DNA of 64,000 bases, taken from positions 1,116,001-1,180,000 of the forward strand of contig NZ_BAABKV010000001.1 in NCBI RefSeq assembly GCF_039544005.1. The letters are read 5' to 3'. The notes below the pieces were generated by a model. It was given only the letters and a program-made list of their open reading frames with translations. It searched no databases and was not told the DNA's origin. This document shows, piece after piece, positions 25,766 through 35,088 of this stretch. The position numbers and the translations under genes were made by a program. The first letter of the stretch is position 1. The number at the start of each line of letters is the position of its first letter. The DNA is from Kitasatospora paranensis (GTDB lineage: Bacteria; Actinomycetota; Actinomycetes; Streptomycetales; Streptomycetaceae).

Positions 25766-26419
25766 GTCGCCGCCTCTTTGTCGGAGCGTTTGGAAGCTGT
25801 CCCGCGCAACATTCGCCGACTCCGCACGACGAACAGGGCAACACCCTTACCGCGAAGGCTGGTTGGCAGCTGATGAACCCGTCGGGGAAGAACATCGTGG
25901 AGCAGAATACGCGTTCCAGGAGGTCCGCGAACATGACCCCGCAGAATTGCCGCAAAGTCTCTTTTGATCACTTGGGGGTGGTTGGGTGGACCTTGGCCAT
26001 GCAGTGGGCCAGGCATGAGGCATGCTCGGGTCTTCGGCAAGTGGGCGGAACGCAACCTTGCCGACGCCCGCAGCGTGAGCGTTGACATCGAAGTGGACCA
26101 GCCAGGCAAGGTGGCACGGGGAGGCACCCGTCACCGCACTCCAGATGGAGGCCTCTTGACAGTTGCTCACCTGTCGGATTGCGATTTCTCCGCCATGTGC
26201 GCCTGCATTGGGATGCCGGTAACGAACGGGTCGGTACCGAGCCCGATCACACAGCGGTAGTACCGGCGACCTCTCGCGAGAGGTGCCCGGCGAACGCCCC
26301 GGCTTGGGTCAGGCCGCTTGGCAGGTCACGCTGTCCACCGAAACGCATCCTGGTCAACCGGCCTCAACCACGGATCGTCTTCAAGAGGGCGGACCTGCAA
26401 CATGTCGCCACCCCTCCGT
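25766..26419. other. Lower-G+C region with no convincing gene
   Basis: About 650 bp without a supported coding region. The 60-base stretches I counted (from 25801 and 25921) are about 65% and 55% G+C against well over 70% in flanking DNA. Short open frames on both strands lack ribosome sites and recognisable content. Possibly decayed sequence belonging to the same block as the EcsC gene. Confidence 0.55.
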
Positions 26420-27271
26420 CTACGACCGCTCGGGCAGCCCGGCGAAGTCCAGGACGGTGACCGAGGGGCGTCGGGTGGCCAGCGGCGGGAGGGTGAGTGC
26501 GAACGGCAGCAGGGCGCCGACCGGTCCGCGTCCACCGGTCGGCCCGACGTCCCGCACCGCGCCCACCGCCGGGCTCGCGGTGCGGAGCTTCGCGCGCTCA
26601 CCGGCGTCCATCCCCCACGGCATCGGGGGCGCCTGGTAGCCCGCGGAGCGCATCCGGCCGGTCAGGGTGAGCCGGCTGAACCAGCGCGGGACGGCGTCGA
26701 ACACCATCGAACCGCCCGGGAAGCGCTCGGCGCAACGCGCGATGAGGTCGCGGACCTCGGGCGGGCGCAGGTACATCAGCAGTCCCTGGGCGGTGATCAG
26801 GACGCCGCGCGAGGGGTCGATCTCGTCCGGCCAGCCCGGATCGGTCACCGAACGGGCGATCAGTCGCTGGCGGGGGCCGGGCGGCAGCAGGCGCTCGCGC
26901 AGCGCGACGGCCTCGGGGAGGTCGACCGAGACCCACTGGGCACGGCCGTTGTCGACCCGCCAGAACTGCGTCTCCAGGCCCTCGCCGAGACAGACCACCG
27001 TGCCGCGCGGCTCCCGGGCCAGGAAGTCGGCGACCTCGCGGTCGAAGCAGGCCACCCGCAGGGCCTGCAGTTGGCCGAGGAGGCCGCCGTCGGCGCCGAA
27101 CCGGTCGGCGAAGGGGTAGTCGATCAGCTCGACGAGCTCGACCGCCTTGGGGTCCGGCAGCACGGTGTCGGGCCGGCGCGCCTCGACGGCGCGGTGGTAG
27201 AGCGTCCACAGCGCGGTCTCGGGCACCGCCCCCAGGTCCGCGGTGACCTTCTCCGGCTGCTGCACCGTCAT
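26420..27271 (-). CDS. Class I SAM methyltransferase, leucine carboxyl methyltransferase (LCM/PPM) family
   Basis: A 283-residue methyltransferase from ATG 27271. LCM-family markers: an N-terminal TALWTLYHRAVEARRPD, the SAM segment TVVCLGEGLETQFWRVD, WVSVDLPEAV, and LITAQGLLMYL. Members methylate carboxyls or polyketide-type hydroxyls and are common in actinomycete secondary metabolism; the acceptor here is unknown. A 53-bp degenerate copy of part of this gene lies 2.1 kb away at 24612-24664. Confidence 0.9.
   Translation of the reverse strand: MTVQQPEKVTADLGAVPETALWTLYHRAVEARRPDTVLPDPKAVELVELIDYPFADRFGADGGLLGQLQALRVACFDREVADFLAREPRGTVVCLGEGLETQFWRVDNGRAQWVSVDLPEAVALRERLLPPGPRQRLIARSVTDPGWPDEIDPSRGVLITAQGLLMYLRPPEVRDLIARCAERFPGGSMVFDAVPRWFSRLTLTGRMRSAGYQAPPMPWGMDAGERAKLRTASPAVGAVRDVGPTGGRGPVGALLPFALTLPPLATRRPSVTVLDFAGLPERS
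26733..26787. repeat. Right direct repeat (inside methyltransferase gene)
   Basis: The intact partner of 24612-24664, in the same orientation. The two copies bracket about 2.1 kb containing the EcsC gene and the non-coding lower-G+C stretch. Confidence 0.75.
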
Positions 27272-27330
27272 CGTTCGGCTCCTGTCCCCGTGCGGTTCTC
27301 CCCGGGCAGCATTGTGCCCCGCGGCGGCGG

Positions 27331-28173
27331 TCAGCCGATGCTGAACGCGCCGTCGGGCGGCGGCGGGGAGTCGGCGGCCGCGTGGTCGGCGACGGGGCGG
27401 GCGGCGCCGATCAGGGCGCCGAGTTCGGCGCCCTCGGCGAGCCTGGCCGGGAAGGGGTCGCCGGCCAGCAGCCGGGTGAGCGGCTCGGCGGGAAGCGGCG
27501 CGTGCGAGCCGACCAGCAGCACGTTGCCGTAGCGGCGGCCGCGCAGCACCGACGGCTCGGCGGCCAGGCAGGTGTACGGGAAGACCGCGCGCAGGGTGGC
27601 GGCCTGCGCCGCCGCGAAGGCGAGCGGCGGGCCGTCGGCCAGGTTGGCGGCGTAGCAGCCGGCCGGGCGCAGCGCGGCCGAGGCCAGCCGCAGGAACTCG
27701 ACCGAGGTGAGGTGGGCGGGGGTGCGGGAGCCGTGGAAGACGTCGGCGACGACCAGGTCCGCGCCGCCCGCCGGGGCGGCGGCGAGTGCGGCCCGGGCGT
27801 CGCCCACGGTGACCTCGATGCCGGCCGGCCAGGGCAGGTGCTCAGCGACGAGGTCGACCAGCGGGCCGTCGGCCTCGACGACGTGCTGCCGGGAGCCGGG
27901 CCGGGCGGCGGCGAGGTAGCGCGGCAGGGTGAGGGCGCCGCCGCCGAGGTGCAGGGTGTCCAGCGGCTCCCCGTCGGGGGCGAGGACGTCGGCGAGGTGG
28001 GCGATCCGGCGGACGTACTCGAATTCGAGGTGGGTGGGGTCGCCGAGGTCGACGTAGGACTGCGGGGTGCCGTCGAGGGTGAGCAGCCAGCCGCCGGGTT
28101 CGTCGAGGTCGGGCATGAGTTTGGCGGTGCCGAGGGCCGTCCGGCGTTCCACCGGGCGCGGGTCGTCGCTCAC
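27331..28173 (-). CDS. Spermidine synthase-like SAM-fold protein
   Basis: A 280-residue protein related to polyamine aminopropyltransferases. The fold is marked by LDTLHLGGGALTLPRYL (nucleotide loop), QHVVEADGPLVDLV, and ADLVVADVFHGSRTP, where spermidine synthases have a catalytic Asp. The typical gatekeeper sequences for putrescine are not evident, so it may be a methyltransferase-like relative. GTG 28173 overlaps the preceding hydrolase stop (GTGA), so the two are coupled. Confidence 0.82.
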   Translation of the reverse strand: MSDDPRPVERRTALGTAKLMPDLDEPGGWLLTLDGTPQSYVDLGDPTHLEFEYVRRIAHLADVLAPDGEPLDTLHLGGGALTLPRYLAAARPGSRQHVVEADGPLVDLVAEHLPWPAGIEVTVGDARAALAAAPAGGADLVVADVFHGSRTPAHLTSVEFLRLASAALRPAGCYAANLADGPPLAFAAAQAATLRAVFPYTCLAAEPSVLRGRRYGNVLLVGSHAPLPAEPLTRLLAGDPFPARLAEGAELGALIGAARPVADHAAADSPPPPDGAFSIG

Positions 28174-29129
28174 GCGACGCGGCCGGGCAGGTAGGCGGCC
28201 AGCCAGCGGTCGAGTTCGGCGAAGACCTCGGTGCGGGCCCGCTCGCCGGAGAGCACGAGGTCGTGCACGCCGCCGTCGATCCGGACGACGGTGACGTGCC
28301 GGCCGAGCCGCGGCCCGAGGGCGGCGATGTCGTCGGCGCGCAGCACGGCGTCGGTGCGGTGCAGGTCCTCCGTCCAGCGGGTGGTGGAGGTAGAGGCGGT
28401 GGACGCCATCAGCAGCACGGGGCAGTCCACGGCGAGGCCGCGCCGGACCTGCCGGTGGCCGCGCTGGATCGCGGCGAGCCAGCCGGCGTACAGCGGGAAG
28501 CCCTCGGCGGGCTTCAGGGCGAGGTCGAAGTCCCAGCTGCCGCGGTGGTCCCGGTGCAGGCTGTGCACGTAGTGCGGGTTGAGCGGGGCGGGCAGCTTGC
28601 GCAGTCCGGCGATCCGGCCGAGGGCGTCGAGCGCGGGTGCGCCGAGGGTCCGGACGGCGGGCGCGGCGGGCATCGACAGGAACGGGCTGTTCAGGAAGAG
28701 GCCGTCGACCAGGCCGCGGCCGGCCCTGCGGTGCGCCCACAGGGCGGTGACCAGGCCGCCGGTGGAGTGGCCGTTGACCAGCAGCCGGGTGTGCCCGTCG
28801 ACCTCGCGGACGATCCGGACGGCCTCGTCGAGCTCCTCGTCGTAGGCGGCGAGGTCGCGGACGAAGTTGGGCGACTGGTGGGTCCGCAGCGAACGGCCGT
28901 ACTTGCGCAGGTCGAGGGCGTAGAAGGAGTACCCGGCGGCATTGAAGTGGTCGGCGAGGTGGGTCTGGAAGAAGTAGTCCACGTAGCCGTGCACGTAGAG
29001 CACCGCCTGCCGGGAGCCGGGCACCAGCCGGCGGACCAGGGTGGCGCTGACGGCGCCCTCCTCGTCCGCGGCGAGCGGCAGCTCCGCCGCCTCGTACGGC
29101 TCCCCCAGGATGTCCGTCCGGAACTCCAT
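28170..29129 (-). CDS. Alpha/beta hydrolase (lysophospholipase-like)
   Basis: A 319-residue serine hydrolase. ATG 29129 (MEFRTDILG) follows an AGGGG ribosome site. VLYVHGYVDYFFQ forms the oxyanion region, NGHSTGG carries the nucleophile serine, and GGVHDLVLS the catalytic histidine. The acid residue probably lies in CPVLLMASTAS or just after. No signal peptide, so cytoplasmic. Monoglyceride or lysophospholipid esters are plausible substrates. Co-transcribed with the spermidine synthase-like gene. Confidence 0.88.
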   Translation of the reverse strand: MEFRTDILGEPYEAAELPLAADEEGAVSATLVRRLVPGSRQAVLYVHGYVDYFFQTHLADHFNAAGYSFYALDLRKYGRSLRTHQSPNFVRDLAAYDEELDEAVRIVREVDGHTRLLVNGHSTGGLVTALWAHRRAGRGLVDGLFLNSPFLSMPAAPAVRTLGAPALDALGRIAGLRKLPAPLNPHYVHSLHRDHRGSWDFDLALKPAEGFPLYAGWLAAIQRGHRQVRRGLAVDCPVLLMASTASTSTTRWTEDLHRTDAVLRADDIAALGPRLGRHVTVVRIDGGVHDLVLSGERARTEVFAELDRWLAAYLPGRVA

Positions 29130-29318
29130 GCCGCCCCTGCCTCGCTCGCCGTGCTGGTCCGTGATCCGTCGCCCGACCATACCGCCCGGTAGCTGCGGGG
29201 GTGACCGGAGGGCGGTGCGGGCGGCGCCGTCCGGCCGTACACCGAGCAGCCGTACGGGGCCCGGGGGCCGTCTCCGGGCTTTGGCCGGTCGGGGGCGCGC
29301 AGGCTAGCCTCAGGCGGC

Positions 29319-30266
29319 ATGCCGATCTTTGGACGACGCCGAAGTACCGCCCCTCGCCTGGCTCCTGAGCTCGACGACACGGAGCTCGGCAGGGTCTGCC
29401 GGCAGCTCACCGGGCCCCGGATCCAGGGTCAGCTGGACCTGACGGCCGGGCTGGTCGAGCAGCTGCTGCGGGACGCCGGCTCCGACTGGGACCGCCGCAC
29501 CCACCGCCTCGCGGTGCTCGCCCGGGTCGCCACGCCCGCGCTGGCCGCGGTGTGGCGGCGGCAGCGGCCGCGGGACGCGGACCCGCTGGTGCTGCACGCC
29601 TGGATCGACATTGCGCAGGCCCGGATGGCCGGGGCGCTGGAGGATCCGCGGGCCACCGTGGGCCGCTGCCGGCGCGCCGCCGAACTGCGTCCGGAGGATC
29701 CGGCGCCGTGGGTGGCCCTGCTGGCCGTGCACCGGCTGCTGCGCCGCCCGGAGCCCGAGGTGTACCCGCTGTGCCGGGAGATCGGCGCGCGGGACGCCTG
29801 GAACCGCACGGCGCACCTGGAGATGCTCCGCTACCTGTCGCCGGACGAGTGCGGCTCCCATCTGCAGGCCCTGGACTTCGCCGAGGCCGTCCGGGCGGCC
29901 GCCCCGCCCGGTTCGGCCGTCGCGGGCCTGGACCTGGTGCTGCTGACGGACCGCTACCGGGCGAGCCTCGCCCAGGGCGGCGTCACCGCGCTCGGCGCCC
30001 GCCGCCGCTGGGTCCTGCCGGACGCGGAGGCGGCGCTGGCCCGGGCGCTGGCGGACTGGACGACGCCGGGCTTCCTGCGGCACGCGGCCGCGCTGGGCGA
30101 TCTGAACCTGCTGGCCTACGCCCTGGGGCAGGCGGGCCGGATCCGCGAGGCCGGGCCGGTGTTCGGCGCACTGGCAGGGGTGGTGACGCCGTGGCCGTGG
30201 GCGCTGGACGGCGACCCGGTGGAGCAGTTCGCGCACTGGCGCGACCAGGCGCCGGCGGCGGGCTGA
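29319..30266 (+). CDS. Conserved helical hypothetical protein
   Basis: A 315-residue, Ala/Arg/Leu-rich protein starting at ATG 29319. The pattern of paired helices (LVLHAWIDIAQARM, then VGRCRRAAELRPEDPAPWVALLAVHRLL) resembles TPR-like repeats, suggesting a protein-interaction scaffold. No catalytic motif or membrane span. I do not recognise a named family; similar proteins are common in streptomycetes. Confidence 0.72.
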   Translation: MPIFGRRRSTAPRLAPELDDTELGRVCRQLTGPRIQGQLDLTAGLVEQLLRDAGSDWDRRTHRLAVLARVATPALAAVWRRQRPRDADPLVLHAWIDIAQARMAGALEDPRATVGRCRRAAELRPEDPAPWVALLAVHRLLRRPEPEVYPLCREIGARDAWNRTAHLEMLRYLSPDECGSHLQALDFAEAVRAAAPPGSAVAGLDLVLLTDRYRASLAQGGVTALGARRRWVLPDAEAALARALADWTTPGFLRHAAALGDLNLLAYALGQAGRIREAGPVFGALAGVVTPWPWALDGDPVEQFAHWRDQAPAAG

Positions 30267-30296
30267 CCGGCGCCGCGGGCCCGCCGTCGGCACGTG

Positions 30297-31471
30297 CTAG
30301 GCCTGCGGCGGCGTCGGCGGCTCTCCGGCCGCACCGTCCTCGGCGGGCGGGCCCTCGCCCGAGGCGCCGCGCAGCACCGTGATCACGCCGAGCCCGGCCG
30401 CGCTGACCGGCACGGCCAGCAGGGCGCCGATGATGCCCGCCACGCCCGCACCGGCCACCACCGCGATCATGATGGTGGCCGGGTGCAGCTCCACCGTGCG
30501 GCTCTGGATCACCGGCTGGAGGATGTTGCCCTCGACCGCCTGGACGGCCAGCACCACGCCGAGCGTCCACAGCGCCTTGGACAGCCCGCCGTCGGCGAGC
30601 GCCACCAGGACGGCGACGGTACCGGAGAGGAACGCGCCGACGAACGGGATGTAGGCGCCCATGAAGACCAGCGCGCCCAGCCCCGGCGCGCCCGGGACAC
30701 CGAGGATCAGCAGGCCGACGGTGATGAACACCGCGTCGATCAGGGCGATCAGGGTGGTGCCGCGCATGAAGCCGGCCATCGCGCCGAACGCCTGCTGTCC
30801 GCAGGCGACCACGGTGTCCGCGGCCCGCCCGTGCAGGTACCGGCCGACCGCCTCCGGGGTCCGGTGGCCGTCCCTCAGGAAGAAGAAGACCAGCGCGAGC
30901 GCCAGCACGCTGCCGGTGAGCAGTTGGGTGACCAGGCCGAGGCCGGAGAGCACGCCGCTGGCGAGCGAGTTGATCAGCGAGCTGCCGGAGCCGGAGCTCT
31001 GCTGGAGCGCGTACTGCAGCTTCTCGCCGGCCGGGCCCAGCCAGGAGGCCAGCTTGTCGCCGGCCTGGACGAGCGCGGGGGCGATCTCGGGGCGCTGTGC
31101 ACCAGCGAGTTGACCAGCAGGGCGATCACCCCGGTGACCGCCAGCACCAGGACGGCGCAGGTCAGCCCGGCTGCTGCGCCGCGTCCGAGGCCGCGGCGCA
31201 GCAGCCAGGGCATCACCGGCTGGAGCAGCGAGGTGGCGAGCAGGGCCACCATCATCGGGACGGTGGCGGCGCGCAGCGCGACCAGGGCGTACACCACCAG
31301 CCCGCCGACCGCGATCAGCAGGATCACCGCGGCGGACCACGCGGCGGCGGCGCGCACGGGCGGCGGGAGCGCCTCGTAGGGTGGGCGCCCGTTCCCGGCG
31401 CGGCTCTGCCCGGCGCGAGCCTGCCCGGCGCGACCGTCCTCGGGGCCGGGGGGCGGGGGCTCCGCGGACAC
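30297..31471 (-). CDS. AI-2E family (TerS/YdbI-type) membrane transporter (frame broken once)
   Basis: About 391 residues after one C is added in the CCCC run near 31092 (VHSAP to EIAPALVQAGDKL). The GTG at 31471 has GGAGG five bases upstream; the GTG at 31477 is possible but too close to that site. Seven to eight spans include VALVALRAATVPMMVALLATSL-type helices at the N-terminus (residue 55 onward), FFFLRDGHRTPE, and GAYIPFVGAFLSG. The family exports small molecules or sodium/protons. Ends in a Pro/Gly tail at 30297. Confidence 0.86.
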
Positions 31472-31705
31472 TCCCACCTCCGGGTCGGCCTGTTCCGATT
31501 CCGCACCATCTCAGCACATTCGCGGGGAACATCCGTTCCGCGCCGTCCGCGGCGTTTCTCCGCTCCGCGGGCGGCGCAGCCCGTGCGGCTGCGTCCGCGC
31601 TGCTGGGGTGCGCCCTGCGGCATAACCTGGTGCCAAGCCCCCCACGCGGTGCCGGCTGCGGCACCGGACGGTACGGCCGTCGGGGACCTGCGAAGGAGTG
31701 GGCCC

Positions 31706-32557
31706 ATGAGTCAGCCCGTCGTCGTGGGAGTCGACGCCTCGGACACGGCCGCGTCCGCCCTGGACTGGGCGTCGGACGAGGCCTGGCGACGCGCGGAGCC
31801 GCTGCACGTCGTCCACGCCTGGCTCGGCGAGGCCGCCGAGGCCCCGGCGGGCCAGGAACCCCGGACGGCCCGGGACACCGGGGAGGACCTGCTGGACGCG
31901 GCCCGCCGCCGTGCGCTGCTGCGGCATCCGGGGCTGGCGGTGACCACCGCGCTGGTGCAGGACGAGGCGCGGGCGGGCCTGGTGGCGGAGTCCGAGTCGG
32001 CCGACCTGCTGGTCGTCGGCGCCCGCGGCTCCGGCGGGTTCCCGCGGTTGCTGCTGGGCTCGACCAGCCTCCTGGCGGCGGGACGGGCGGCCTGCCCGGT
32101 GGTCGTGGTGCGCCCGTTCGAGGGCGCATCCGGCGGGGTCGTCGCGGCCGTCCGCGGCGATGCCCGCGACGAGCCGGTCCTCGCCTTCGCCTTCGACAGC
32201 GCGCGCCTTCGCCAGACCTCGCTGCTCGCCGTCCACACCTGGAGCTACCCGCTGCTGACGAGCCGTGGCACCCTGCCCGTGGTCTACGAGGCGGGCGACG
32301 TCGCCGCCGAGCACGAGCGGCTGCTCGCCGAGGCCGTGGCCGGCTGGCGGGAGAGCCACCCGGAGGTGCCGGTCACGGCGGTCTCCGTCCGCACGGGCGC
32401 CGCGAAGGAGCTCGTCTCCCGGTCGAAGAACCAGCAGCTGCTGGTGGTCGGGCGCCGCGGCAAGCCGCGCGGCCCGGTCGGGCGGCTGGGCTCAACCAGC
32501 CAGACGGTGGTGCAGCACGCCGAGTGCCCGGTGGCCGTCGTCCCGCTGCCGGAGTGA
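31706..32557 (+). CDS. Tandem universal stress protein
   Basis: A 283-residue protein with two UspA domains, starting at ATG 31706 after AAGGAG. Domain 1 begins VVVGVDASDTAASALDWA and has the ATP motif VVGARGSGGFPRLLLGS. Domain 2 has VVGRRGKPRGPVGRLGSTS. Both retain the G-2x-G-9x-G-(S/T) type nucleotide loop, so ATP binding is likely. Such tandem Usps are typical of dormancy and stress responses in actinomycetes. Confidence 0.92.
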   Translation: MSQPVVVGVDASDTAASALDWASDEAWRRAEPLHVVHAWLGEAAEAPAGQEPRTARDTGEDLLDAARRRALLRHPGLAVTTALVQDEARAGLVAESESADLLVVGARGSGGFPRLLLGSTSLLAAGRAACPVVVVRPFEGASGGVVAAVRGDARDEPVLAFAFDSARLRQTSLLAVHTWSYPLLTSRGTLPVVYEAGDVAAEHERLLAEAVAGWRESHPEVPVTAVSVRTGAAKELVSRSKNQQLLVVGRRGKPRGPVGRLGSTSQTVVQHAECPVAVVPLPE

Positions 32558-32591
32558 CCGGGCGCAGACGGTCGGGAGTGACCGGGCGCAG
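32551..32591. repeat. 17-bp direct repeat at 24-bp spacing
   Basis: GGAGTGACCGGGCGCAG occurs at 32551-32567 (including the stop of the stress-protein gene) and again at 32575-32591. A small tandem duplication in the convergent intergenic gap. Confidence 0.8.
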
Positions 32592-32603
32592 CCGGCCGCC
32601 GGG

Positions 32604-33733
32604 TCACCCGGCCGGGTCGACCAGCACCGCGCCGTCCGGGGCGCCGGAGAAGGCGAGCACCCGGCCGGCCTCCTCCTCGATCCCGGCCGCCGCACTCCTC
32701 GACAGCGGCGCGAACGGGGTGACCCGCACCGCCCCCTGCTCCGTCCGCCATGTCCCGGCGACCACGCCGTCGACCAGGACGGTGCCCAGCACGATGCCGT
32801 TGACCGTCATCACCCGCGGGCGGTGGGCCTCGGGCAGCACCCGCGTCCGGTCGGCGTGCGAGAGCAGCAGGTTGTCGAACGGCGCCAGCAGGCGGACGGG
32901 CGCGGGTTCGGCCTCGTCGGGGCGCGGCGCGTCCGGCAGGTCCCAGAGGGTGCGGCCCCGATCGTCCCGCAGCCGCACCAGCCGGTCGGCCAGGCCGGTC
33001 AGCACCGGGCCGAGGCGGCTGAGCCCGGACCACTTCTGCACGTCGGCCGCGGTGGCCGGGCCGAAGGCGGCGAGGTAGCGCAGCACCAGCCCCTCGATCG
33101 AGGGGGTGTCGTCCAACGGCCTGCCGAGCCAGTGCTCGGCCGTGGTGTGCGCCGCCGGACCGCTGCGGCCCCACAGCCGCGCGGCGGCACCTGGACGAGC
33201 GGCAGGGCGCAGCGCGCCGCCTGCGCGAGGGCGGCCGGCTCACTGGCCGGGTGGTCCGCGGCGAGCAGCGCGCCGAGCTGCTGGAAGGTGCGCGGCTCCT
33301 GCTCGACCAGGGCGCGGGCCCGCTCGGCGAGCGGGGCCAGGGCCTGGGCGACGGGGCCCGCGAGGTCGAGGTCGGGCAGCCGCTTGGCGTACGAGGAGCG
33401 GATCCAGCGGTCGAGCACGGGTTGGAACAGTGGGCGCAGGGCGAGGCAGTCGGCCGCCGTGACCAGGTGGATGGTGCCGCGCTGGAGGGCGATCCGCACG
33501 GCACCGCGGCCCTCCAGCAGGCTGCTGAGGTCCTCCGCGCGGAAGCCCTCGATCCGGCTGAGCAGGCCGAGGTAGGGCGGGTCGGGTGCGGCCTGGGCCT
33601 GCAGGCCTACCAGGTGCCCGACAACCTCGGCCGCCTCCCGGCCGGTGCGGGCGAGCAGGTGCTGCCGGGCCAGCAGGGCGCGGCCGAGCGCCCGCGCGGT
33701 GAGCGGCTGCGCCGCGGCGCGGCCGTCCGTCAC
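32604..33733 (-). CDS. Winged-helix DNA-binding protein, AlkX/HTH_42 family (frame broken once)
   Basis: About 376 residues after adding one C near 33178, which turns PPRGCGA into PPRGLWGRSG and joins TTAEHWLGR to the C-terminal part. Family markers: LLARQHLLARTG, HLVGLQAQ, LQRGTIHLVTAADC, and PFDNLLLSHADR then VLVDGVVAGTW. HTH_42 proteins include DNA glycosylases that unhook interstrand crosslinks, so a repair role is plausible. GTG 33733 overlaps the preceding phosphodiesterase stop. Confidence 0.86.
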
Positions 33734-34443
33734 GGGCGGTCGTCCGGGCCGGGGCCGAGGGTGCGGCGCAGCAGGGCGATCCGGTTGCTGGTGATCGAGT
33801 CGACGCCGGCGGCGACCATCCGGCGCATCGTGCGGCGCAGGTCGACCGTCCAGACCGAGACCCGCAGTCCGGCGTCGTGGGCGGCGCCGACGAGCGCCGG
33901 GCCGGCCAGGCCGAACGGCGGGTTGAGGTGGGTCGGGCGCAGGTCCTCCAGCAGCGGACGGGCCGGCAGCCGGGGCTGGCGCCAGGTCAGCGCGATGTCG
34001 GCGTCGGGGTCGAGGGCCCGGACGGCGAGCATCGCGGTGGCCGGGCCGCAGTACGCGACGCGGCGCTCGGCGCCCAGGTCGGCGACGAGGCCCAGCGTCG
34101 CGGCGGCCGGGCCGGGGGTGTCGAGGTCGATCAGCAGCCGGGCACGGGGGCCTTCGGTGACGGTCTTGAGCGCCTCGGCCAGGGTCGGCACGCGCAGGCC
34201 CGGCGCCCCGACGTCGGCGAGCTGGTCGAGGGTCAGCCGGCGGACCTCGCGGGGGTCGTCCCAGAGCCGTTCCAGGGTCGGGTCGTGCAGCAGCACGGGG
34301 ACGCCGTCCCGGGTCAGCCGGACGTCCACCTCGACGGCGTCGGCGCCGGCCGCGACGGCCGCGGCGATCGAGCCCACGGTGTTCTCGCGCCGGCGGTAGG
34401 GGTCGCCGCGGTGGGCGACCGCGAGCACGGACGGGCGGCTCAT
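33730..34443 (-). CDS. Glycerophosphodiester phosphodiesterase (second copy)
   Basis: A 237-residue GDPD enzyme: VAHRGDPYRRRENT near residue 9, EVDVRLTRDGVPVLLHD near 38, and VDSITSNRIA at the end. Compared with the enzyme at 27-830 it has the same core but little similarity outside the motifs. ATG 34443. Its stop overlaps the start of the HTH_42 gene, forming a two-gene unit. The 33-bp operator found upstream of the first copy is absent here. Confidence 0.92.
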   Translation of the reverse strand: MSRPSVLAVAHRGDPYRRRENTVGSIAAAVAAGADAVEVDVRLTRDGVPVLLHDPTLERLWDDPREVRRLTLDQLADVGAPGLRVPTLAEALKTVTEGPRARLLIDLDTPGPAAATLGLVADLGAERRVAYCGPATAMLAVRALDPDADIALTWRQPRLPARPLLEDLRPTHLNPPFGLAGPALVGAAHDAGLRVSVWTVDLRRTMRRMVAAGVDSITSNRIALLRRTLGPGPDDRP

Positions 34444-34510
34444 GGGGTGGGGCTTCCTTCCTCGGACGGGCGGAACAGCGCGGAGGCGGCCGCGGGCGGG
34501 CGACGGCCCG

Positions 34511-34927
34511 TCAGCGGGCCTCGACGACCACGTTGGTGGACTTGATGACGGCGGTGGCGGGCGCGCCGGGGACGAGGCCCAGCTCCTCGGCGGACTCCCG
34601 GCTGATCAGCGACACCACGCGGAACGGCCCGGCCTGGATCTCCACCTGGGCGGCCACGTCGCCGAGCTGCACGTCGGTGACGATGCCGGGGAAGCGGTTG
34701 CGCGCCGAGGACGGCCTGCCCTCCGCCGCCGCGTTCTCCGGCTTGGCCAGCTCCCGGGCGAAGGAGGCGAGTTGGGCGCCGGGGATGATCCGGTGGCCGT
34801 GGTCGTCGCGGGCCGCGCCGAGCCGGCCCGCGTCGACCCAGCGGCGCATGGTGTCGGCGCTGACGCCGAGCATCGCGGCGGCCTCACCGATGCGGTAGGC
34901 GTGGGCCGGCCGGTCGGGCTTGGCCAT
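34511..34927 (-). CDS. Molbindin-type HTH/TOBE regulator
   Basis: A 138-residue protein. ATG 34927 follows GGAGAG. An N-terminal MerR/excisionase-like helix-turn-helix (YRIGEAAAMLGVSADTMRRW) is joined to one TOBE (Mop) domain (FPGIVTDVQLGDVAAQVEI, then TAVIKSTNVVVE) that binds molybdate or tungstate. Such proteins regulate molybdate uptake or bind the oxyanion. No modABC genes lie within the window. Confidence 0.88.
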   Translation of the reverse strand: MAKPDRPAHAYRIGEAAAMLGVSADTMRRWVDAGRLGAARDDHGHRIIPGAQLASFARELAKPENAAAEGRPSSARNRFPGIVTDVQLGDVAAQVEIQAGPFRVVSLISRESAEELGLVPGAPATAVIKSTNVVVEAR

Positions 34928-35088
34928 GGGGACTCTCCTGGCGGTGCTGCGGCGAAGGACTGTCGCCGCCATCCTGCCCTACCGGCACGGCCGCGGGCCA
35001 AGCGGACCCGTCCGCCCGTCCGGGGCGTCGCGCCGCCCGGGCGGCCGTCGCGCCCGGCCGAGCCCTTCGGCCCGGCCCGGCGAGGAGG

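Noticed and set aside
26420..29129. Methyltransferase, spermidine-synthase-like and hydrolase genes as one biosynthetic cluster
   Set aside because: Only the last two are coupled by overlap; no scaffold-forming enzyme, carrier or resistance gene is nearby.
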